64,000 nt of DNA from Humulus lupulus. Lineage: Eukaryota > Streptophyta > Magnoliopsida > Rosales > Cannabaceae. The stretch covers positions 88,817,868-88,881,867 of the forward strand of contig NC_084797.1 of assembly GCF_963169125.1 (NCBI RefSeq). The letters run 5' to 3'. This document shows, piece by piece, positions 56,684 through 64,000 of the stretch; position 1 is the first letter of the stretch, and the number at the start of each line of letters is the position of its first letter. The notes beneath the pieces are model-generated. The model made no database searches. It had not been told where the DNA came from and saw only the letters and a list, made by a program, of their open reading frames with translations. Made by a program: the position numbers and the translations under genes.

Positions 56684-57924
56684 TATACTAGCCCTAATGG
56701 TTCTTTTGCCTGTTCTCCTATAACAGAGAATGGAAGCTTTGTCATTTTCCCCTAGAGACTTGATTCACAAACATGTAGGTCACCCTAGGTGAGTTTCCTC
56801 AAAGGCCTAGCCTTTGTTATTCTTTAAATCCTATAATAGCAAATATGACCTAAATGAAAGATGCCAAAGGTATGTCATTTTTAACGTTATTGACTTTTTG
56901 TTGTTTAATTGTGCTAGGTCTAACTATGTTAGAAAAATTATTATTTAGTACATATGGTTCGTTTGGTTGCCATAGGTATAGCCTGTTTTCCATCATCCAC
57001 TCCACAATTCACATTCATTTAATGAAATAGGATTTTATTACTTGTGAAAGTAACTACAAACTGTTGTTGATGTAATAAGGAAAACTGAAATTAAAATTTC
57101 CATTAAAAATCAGAATAAAATAAATAGTCTTAATACAACATATTATTTTCCAAACTTCATTCAAGCTTATCCTTTTGCCTTGTCTGATACGAACAACCCT
57201 TTTCAGAATTCAAGCTATAGTTTTTCATCCTTCACGACTTTCCCATTACTAAAAAGTTATAAAAAAAGCACATGCATGTTTAGTAAATCCTGATTCAATG
57301 ATCTAAAACAAAAGAATCATTCTCTAAAATCACATGCATCCAAGATAAATATGATTATCTAGGGGTCCACATGCCTTAAGTACCGGGCAATCTTGTGCCA
57401 ATTCCCAGTCTCCTTGTAGTGGAAACACTCCCCTTTTTGTGTACTTATAATAAGGCCTTGCACCAAGATGCTTTGCAACATTTAGTGTCTTGCCATTTTT
57501 CTTTTTGTTTGAATTTCTTCCTCATTTTTTCTTCGAAGAAGAAGCTTAAGGCATATTTTCCTTGAGCTTGTTTAGTAGTATTAGCCTTCTTTCCTTTGCT
57601 CGAACCATCATCAACAATTCTCTTTGAAGGATTTGGTGATCATTGGATGGGACAAATAGGATTATCTTTGATTATCACAAACTCGATGTTGTCCATAATT
57701 AACACCATGTTGATATTGGACAAATTTTTTGTGAGGTTGTCACCTAGAGTAACCTTTTAGAGATTAGAGAGAGTATGGGGTGGGAAGCCTAGAGTTACAA
57801 TTATCAGATAAGTAGAAATTAACGCATTGCTTGATAAACATTTAGTCGTCAAATTTTTAGAAATACCATAACATACAAAATATTTTCAGATAAGAAAAGT
57901 ATTAAAACACTTATCTTCTATTTT
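56684..57924 (-). pseudogene. Copia gag fragment, decayed
   Basis: On the minus strand at about 57350-57440 the text ECFHYKETGNWHKIARYLRH resembles the CCHC knuckle of Ty1/copia gag (C-X2-C-X4-H-X4-C form) with two of the cysteines lost. A Lys-rich stretch precedes it, as in intact gags. The rest has no clear reading. With the pol remnant at 45328-46756 in the same orientation it could be the other half of one Copia element split by W, with the middle deleted. Confidence 0.65.
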
Positions 57925-58125
57925 TTAGGTACTTTAACTAGCCATGAACCCATGTGTCCCGGTAGGCGAGAGTTACAAATATTCACTTAGTTAAATAGAG
58001 AAAAATCTCAATTATTAAAACTTCCTACACTTTTATTAACTACCAATCCATCCGATCAAAGTAACAAAAGTCCATGTGTCCCGATAGACAAAAATCACAA
58101 ACATTTCTTACTTTATGAGTTTAAC
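57925..58125 (-). mobile_element. Copia leader segment
   Basis: Matches 40575-40790 over about 200 bp (GTGTCCCGGTAGGCGAGAG). It ends where an LTR inserts, in the phrase GAGTTTTACC/GAGTTTAAC. Confidence 0.7.
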
Positions 58126-60353
58126 TGTAACGTCCCAAATGTTCTAATAAGGCTTAGTGCCTTCATTACTGTGCCAGGAGGGCATAATCTGATTTTTATA
58201 TGTTAATTTTGATTATACATGTGCGATTATGTGAAATATATGAGTTATATTAAGATATAACTATTTAGGCATGCTTAGGTGTATTAAATGTGATTGTGCT
58301 CCCGTTTTTGTCATAAAGGGCATTACAGTAATTTTGACCCATTAAGGGTATAATTGTAAATATATGTGTTATGTGATTGAGGCCACATTATTACGTTGAT
58401 ATATTTGCGATAACTAGCTTAGGTCGATCCTTTAGAGCGATTTGGCAAAAAAGTCACAACGGAGACTTATACCCAGCTCAGAGTAAGCTAAGGGTATTTT
58501 TATAATTTTGCATAGGTTGGGAATTAGTGGAGCTCTGTTGGAGGAAATATTCATATCTGGAGGGTTAGTAATCTAATTGGGAAATTAGGAGTGTAATTGA
58601 TGTTTAGCGGGATTGGTGACAAAATGAAAATTTTTCCCTTGGGATAAAGCTTTGAGGTTTAGTGGGGCAAGGGGTAAAATGGTCTTTCACAAGAAAAATA
58701 GATCAAATTGAATTAAGCTAAATCATACAACACAATCACGTTAATTTTGGTTCCTTTCATTGAATGGTTTCCTTCTTCAAGGTTTTGAAGCCAAGGGAAA
58801 CTAAAAGCTAAGTTTGGAGAATTTGAGGAAGCTTGGAGGAATTTAGTGGCAAGCAAGAAGATTAGAAGGTGTTGGAGACTCCAAAATCAAGGTAGGATTT
58901 AAGAATTCAGAGGTAAATTCCTTTTTCCTTCTCTTGGGTGTTCCTTGTAGGAAGTGTGAGAGTTTATAGTAATTTCGAATTTATTATTGGTTTTGGGTGG
59001 TTTTGGAAGCTAGATTTGAAATATAAATGAGTTTAGAATAGTTCTAAGGATTGGAATTGCTGCTGGTGGATCAAATTTCTATTGGATATTGGGATTTTAG
59101 GGAGTTTAAGTTGAGTTGAGACTCAACTATAGCTAAGTGTAATTTAGATGAGTTTTGGACCATTTCTGTGGAATTTTGTGGTTAGTTGTTGATTGCTTAT
59201 GTTGTATGATGGGTTTTGCTGCTTGTATCCTGCTGGAAATACATGTTTAGGTCATGTTTCAGGCCTGGTTTTGCAGGGGAATCGCTATTTTTTGTTTTTG
59301 GGGAAGAACATATTGTCTTCTGGATATTTTTTGGTTTCAAGTGACCTAGCTCGACTGCGCTAGGGTCCCAAAACCATAGGAATTGGTTTTAATTTTGGGT
59401 TTCAGAGTTACTGGTGCAACTACGTTTGGCTAGGGTGCGACTGCACCAGTACCCCAGAAAGCCCAAACTTTCTGCAGGCGCGATAACATCAAGTGCCCCG
59501 AAAGGTTGTTTTACTATTTTTAGAATTAGGGCTCCAGGAGTTTGGGAAACCATTTGGTGGCCCACTTCGGGGCTCGGGGGACGTTTCTAACATCTCGACA
59601 ATAGGAAAAAAGTAATCTTAAGTATAAGGTCTGGGGTGAGCCTCGTGATTTGGAATTAATCCCTAATAAGAGTGTGTTTATGTTGTGACTAGATTACTGC
59701 AAGGCTCGGGATCAGGATCGTACTTGAGGTCGTATCTTCTATCGCATGGAACTCGAGGTAAGAAAACTGCACCATCATTGTAAATGGGGCTCGAACCCCA
59801 GTTAATGAATATGACTATCATAATAAATGTGATTATGTGACTATTCATTCTTGTATTTGTTGCATCTGATTGTCTGCTATGCAATCTATATGTTTGATTA
59901 TATCTAATCTGAAAGCCCGATGACCTAAGGGCGCCAGGGTTAGCAACATGCGTACGGATGGCTTGGCCTAAGAGTGTTGGGTTCGGAAATAAGATGTGAA
60001 TGCTTGGCTGAAGAAAGCCAGGCCCGAACGTCACCTAAATAATCAGAAGTGACGTTTGTGCTTGTCTAACTCATTGACTATTAAATTGGATTATGTGTTT
60101 GTTTGAGTAGACTGATGCTGCTAAGCTTGTTGTTTATATTTTGTTACCTATTAAATCAGTGATTTAAGTTTTCTTGAGGTGCCTCGGCTCACAGGTGCTT
60201 TGTGGTGTAGGTAAGGGCAAGGGTAAGCTGGACCAGTCATGAGTTGGAGAGCTTCAAGGGTTGTGTGTACATATGCAACCCACTCGACCACCACAGCCAA
60301 GATTTCTTGGAAGGAACTAGGTTTGAACTCTGTTTTTCGCCTATGACAGCTAG
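58126..60353 (+). mobile_element. Chromovirus LTR, interrupted at its right part
   Basis: Starts TGTAACGTCCCAAATG, with left flank TTAAC. GTAAGAAAA is at about 59758, the CGGCTCACAGGTGCT block at about 60187 and GTAAGG at about 60211. It is cut at 60353 by another LTR of the same family; its remaining part would lie beyond the window. CpG-rich paired words (GGTGCAACTACG, GGTGCGACTGCACC) are at about 59412-59450. Confidence 0.85.
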
Positions 60354-62479
60354 TGTAACATCCCAAATTCCCTAATATGGCTTAGTGCCTGGATTAGGGG
60401 GCCCAGTCGCAATAATGGTTTTAATTATGGGTTAATATAGTATGAGCATGTCATTATATGAATTATATTACAATATAATTATTCTTGTCTGTTTAGAAAT
60501 ATTAAATGTGTGTGTGGGCTCGTTTTTATAAGAAGGTCATTTTAGTAAATTGATTCATTGAGGGTATAATTGTAAATATGTTTGTGTGTGTGATTGAGAC
60601 CACATTATTATGTGGATAAATTTGGGTTACTCGACATGAGGTGTGGCGTGCTGCCTCTTTGGCACACCCACATGGGGCCATTTTGTGAATGAGCATGCCT
60701 TGGTGCTTGATCATTAGTCAAGTCTTGCACCAAGCAACCTCATGGGATAGGGTAGTGGCAGTTTTGTAATATTTCATATGTCTCCCAAACAAAAATCATA
60801 TATGTTCCTGGGAAGACTTTATTTCCCTAGAAGGCTCCTTAGGGTGAGGTGACCTGGTGACTTAGGGAAGCACCATGGCCATCAGCAGATAGGGGCCAAA
60901 GTTGTGTACTCCCTTGCCCTATCAAGGCTATATATTAATGAAATAAAATTTATCCATACTTGCCCCTGTGTGCTTCCTTGTTGCTTATGTGTTACTTGTT
61001 GTTAGCTTCGTTGGGCCATTGTGTGCCACTTGTCTTGTTGTGTGCTTTGTGTTGTGTGGACGTTCCTAGGAATGACTTGCTTTGTGCTTGCTCATAATCG
61101 CTATTGCTCGTTGCATGTCCGAGATGTGTATGTTGCTAACCGCTGAGTTTGTTTGTCTGTAGGAGTGTGTTGTAGGCTGACTTGCCAGCTTGAAGAGTCT
61201 GCAAGCGCCGCACGTTCCGTTTAGTTGGAGTACCCAAATAGTCGGCCCATGACACGAGGCGATCCTGGTGAGCAAGTTAGCAAAAAAGTCACAACGAGGT
61301 AAAATACCCAACTCAAGGTGAGCACAGGGGTATTTAGGTAATTTAGTACATTGTTGAGATATATCGGGTAATGGGAGATTAAATGATTATTATTTTGCGA
61401 TAGTTGGGGATTTAGAGAAACACTCGGGGATTCACATGAAGTGGAAATTGACGGAATTGCCCTTGAGGTCACTAGACGATTTAAGTTAGTTATGAGGGTA
61501 TTTTGGACATTTTGGAAAAATGGGGATATGCTTGGTTTAGGCAGCTGGAACCACATAAGCATTCAGAAAGAAAGAAGGAAAAGCAAAACAACTTTCTCTC
61601 TCCGTGGCTCTCTTTCCCTCTTCTTGGTAGTCTGAAAAGTTTGAGGAATATGAGGAACAAAGGTTAGAAAAGTGATGGATTGGACTGTCTGAGCTGGGGA
61701 TTCGATTTAGGGTTGAACACATCTCAGAGGTAAGGTTTTAAACTTAGTATTTCCATGTTAATTCTTTTGTTATTGTAGAAAGTTTAGAGTGTGCATGTGA
61801 GGTAGGTTTGAAGATTGAATCTTGGATTTTTATGGGTTTTCAATCAAGTATTTAGCTAAGTTTTTTTGCTGGAAAAGTGTTAAATTGGTTATAAAGATTG
61901 AATTTATGTTTTAAGGATAATTGGGTTGATTTTTATTAGGTTTGGCTAAAGGAAAAACACAAGAATTCTGGGTTCGAAGGGGTCGGGCCACAACCCTGTT
62001 CTTGGGTGCCACGACCCTCTTGAACAAAAGGAGACAAGGAAGGCTCTGTCATGAGGGCACACTGCGGCGCCTCTTGGGCAGGGCTGTGGTGCGTGTTTAG
62101 TTAAATGGGGAGGGTGAGCCTCTGATTTTGGGTGGGCCACGCCGCAAGGGCATGGGGCTGCATCATTTAAGGGGTTTTTGGACCCTGAGAGGGTTTTGAG
62201 TTAGGGAACTGAACCTTAAGGGCTCAGGATTGATCCTACTACCATGTTTAGTGGAATTTGATGTCCCGGAGGCTAGGACTTGGTCTGGAAGCCTTTAATC
62301 ACTCATGTTTGATAGGATTCTTCATCATGGTTGTGACTAGGTCAACACTAGGGACTCGGATCAGGGATCGTACTCTAGAGTTGTTCATAGTTAGCTTGCA
62401 CTTGGACCGAAGGTAAGAAAACTACACCCATGATGTGATATACATGAATGGGGCTCGACCCGAATGCTGAATATAATCT
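60354..62479 (+). mobile_element. Chromovirus LTR nested in the previous LTR
   Basis: Starts TGTAACATCCCAAATTCC, left flank GCTAG. It contains a 613-bp solo LTR (60637-61249). GTAAGAAAA is at about 62412. It is interrupted at 62479 by a minus-strand Tat LTR, so its right end is not seen. Repeated words (GGGCCACAACCCTG, GTGCCACGACCC, GGGCTGTGGTGCG) lie at 61985-62150. Confidence 0.82.
60637..61249 (+). mobile_element. 613-bp solo LTR, family not identified
   Basis: TGAGGTGTGGCG...GTCGGCCCA, with flanks CGACA (60632-60636) and TGACA (61250-61254). Removing it restores the host LTR phrase ACTCGACACGAGGCGATCC, matched in position by the related LTR at about 58400. A TATA-like GGCTATATATTAATG and an AAATAAA signal (about 60930-60950) support plus orientation. 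The size suggests a Copia LTR. Confidence 0.75.
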
Positions 62480-63444
62480 TGTTGACGCAGTTCTTCGCCA
62501 ACAGGTAATTAAGAGAAGAAGAGAAAGGGATTAGTGCTAAAGGTGAACCGAAATTGTTTACCGAGTTTTTCGGAAACGAATACAAACAGAATAATAAAGA
62601 GATAAGAACTGTAGAAGTGCTGAAATGTAACTAAACAAATAGTGTTTTTACGTGGTTCAGGCGTTAACAAGCCCTAGTCCATGAGTCGATGTTATTATAC
62701 TTGGAAAGGATTACAGTAAGATGGCTGGTGTACAAGAACTTCACACACTCACAGTGTTTCTCTCGGGTTCTCTTGAAGAAGATGAAGCTAGAGAGATTTT
62801 TGTAGAGTTCTTCCTATGTGATCTGTTGGTTGTCCCCCTTATTGTAAAATGAGGGGGTCTTTATAGCTAGGGTTTTGGATTAGGGTTTTTCTCTACGTCC
62901 ATGAGTCTTAATTACACCATCCATAAATAGGGGATAAAATTACTGTAGTAGCATGGCTACAAGACTCTATGTGGGTATATTTACGTGAAAGTATGGGGAA
63001 TACACAAAGTCAGTTGTCTTTTCCAAGTTGTCAGCGGAACAGTAGGCGAAAAGGTACCCTTAGGCGTGCTGGGATGTGTGCGGCTTTGACCTGTCGGGCG
63101 TGTCAGGTGAGATCCTGTGTCAGGTGGATATCATTCCAAATATGCCTCCTCCATGACTCGACCGCTTGGTCTTGTTCCGTGCGAGGCACGGAACTGTTTT
63201 CGCGAAGACCACTTGAAGAGCTTCTCCTGGAGGGAGCTTCCCCGAAGGATACCCCTTCGGGAGTCCGAGAGAGTTGACGAGTTTCCGTGTCGTGTTTGCT
63301 TTGAAAGAGTAATCCGGACACTAAACGGGAGAGGCGAAGCCTTTCTGTCCATCCGCGAGCTCTGGTCACCTACCGTGAGAGACATTGGTAATTCTGCTTC
63401 CCCGAGGATATCGATCTAAACGCTATCCGGAAATCTGGATAACA
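62480..63444 (-). mobile_element. Tat-lineage 3' LTR, minus strand
   Basis: On the minus strand it starts TGTTATCC (like X at 24174) and ends GAACTGCGTCAACA (like Y at 6787). A minus-strand TATA box (AGCTATAAAGACC) lies at about 62865. A polypurine tract borders it on the right. Open stretches at 63103-63419 on both strands show no motif and reflect GC-rich LTR sequence. Confidence 0.85.
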
Positions 63445-63459
63445 TTTACCCCCCAAGGT
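63445..63459 (-). other. Polypurine tract of the right-edge Tat element
   Basis: The plus strand is TTTACCCCCCAAGGTC, so the minus strand is GACCTTGGGGGGTAAA directly before the LTR start TGTTATCC. Confidence 0.87.
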
Positions 63460-64000
63460 CACGGAGCTTTGAGAGATCCGGGAGCTTGTACAGTCCTCCG
63501 GGTATTTCGGTTTCTTAGATTAGGCGAGGGGCCACCTTCTGTGTTCTTGGATGGGTTCCTTTTTCCCGCCTGAGTGTTAGTATGAAAAAGAAAGGGAATT
63601 TCTTCTGTTTGAACTCAAGTACTCAAGTGCGGCAAGGACCACGCGTCATGCTGGGAATGGTTCTGCGACCAAGACGTGTGCGTGAGGCGACTGGTTGAGT
63701 ACGCGTGCGTCAGTCATCTGAGTAATGATTTGACGGTTTTTAATGGTAATCCGGGCCCGAGGTGGTATAATGATGGGAAATAAATACTTTATTCCCATCC
63801 GAGGAGTCATAAATAGGATCGTCGCTTCATCTCCAGTCGTTGGATCTGATGCACACGGAATGGGAAGATCGGGACCGTCCATTTGAGGAATTCGAAACGA
63901 CTTCTTCCCTGCTATAAAAACGAGGGAACAGACCTTTCTTCCTCTTTACGCTTTCAAATTCTCTATCTTTCGGATTTTCAGATTTCCAAACCCTCGAACT
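63460..64000 (+). promoter_or_regulatory. Internal edge of Tat element with antisense-gene promoter
   Basis: The 540 bp between the polypurine tract and the window end carry a plus-strand TATA box (GCTATAAAAACG, about 63911-63922), about 470 bp from the LTR and pointing away from it. Position and direction are comparable to the TATA boxes of antisense genes 1 and 2 relative to their LTRs. The following pyrimidine-rich sequence (TTTCTTCCTCTTTACGC) fits a transcription start. The coding part would lie beyond the window. Confidence 0.5.

Noticed and set aside
63103..63419. Several overlapping open stretches on both strands at the right edge
   Set aside because: They lie inside the Tat LTR, in a GC-rich stretch with few stops, and show no protein motif.
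1..64000. Host protein-coding genes, tRNA or rRNA genes
   Set aside because: Every coding motif recognised belongs to a retroelement, and no tRNA cloverleaf or rRNA segment other than the Cassandra 5S-like domain was seen.

Overview
The window is plant nuclear DNA made almost entirely of nested LTR retrotransposons. I find no host gene, no rRNA or tRNA gene, and no bacterial feature. Plant origin is shown by Ty3/gypsy chromovirus (Tekay/Del-like) and Tat-lineage elements, Ty1/copia remnants, a Cassandra TRIM whose LTR carries a 5S-rRNA-like domain, and tRNA-iMet-type primer sites (TGGTATCAGAGC). A flowering plant with a repeat-rich genome fits; the species cannot be named from this sequence. 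Layout, left half. An old minus-strand chromovirus (called Z) spans 1150-40574. Its pol gene is split at 5704/34540 by a solo LTR (TSD TGCAC/TGGAC). That solo LTR is itself split by a plus-strand Tat-lineage element (Y, 6018-32509). The gag gene of Y is split at 8163/18330 by a composite insertion flanked by a perfect ATTTG duplication. The composite is a non-coding, LARD-like element with nearly identical LTRs (8164-17064), then 5 bp, then a three-LTR Cassandra array (17070-18329). Y keeps gag and protease but has lost RT, RNase H and integrase. In their place stand the 3' end of a second Tat element (X, LTR 24174-24763), a 121-bp tandem array, and two antisense multi-exon genes (20686-23189 and 25523-30039). 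Each antisense gene begins about 1 kb inside a 3' LTR and has its own TATA box and introns with the same phases. Right half. The 5' LTR of Z (36793-40574) contains a Copia solo LTR, which contains a Cassandra solo LTR. Next come minus-strand Copia remnants (40575-46756 and 56684-58125). A second decayed minus-strand chromovirus (W, 46757-56683) sits among these, with a plus-strand chromoviral solo LTR in its 5' LTR. At 58126-62479 two plus-strand chromoviral LTRs are nested, with a 613-bp solo LTR inside. The window closes with a minus-strand Tat-type LTR (62480-63444) and the edge of its internal region, including another antisense-gene-type TATA box. Coding regions are mostly broken. The most notable points are the LARD-Cassandra junction, which reads as two unprocessed cDNA ends joined before a single integration; the conserved antisense genes; and a rapidly changing, dyad-symmetric, CpG-rich module at a similar place in most chromoviral LTRs.
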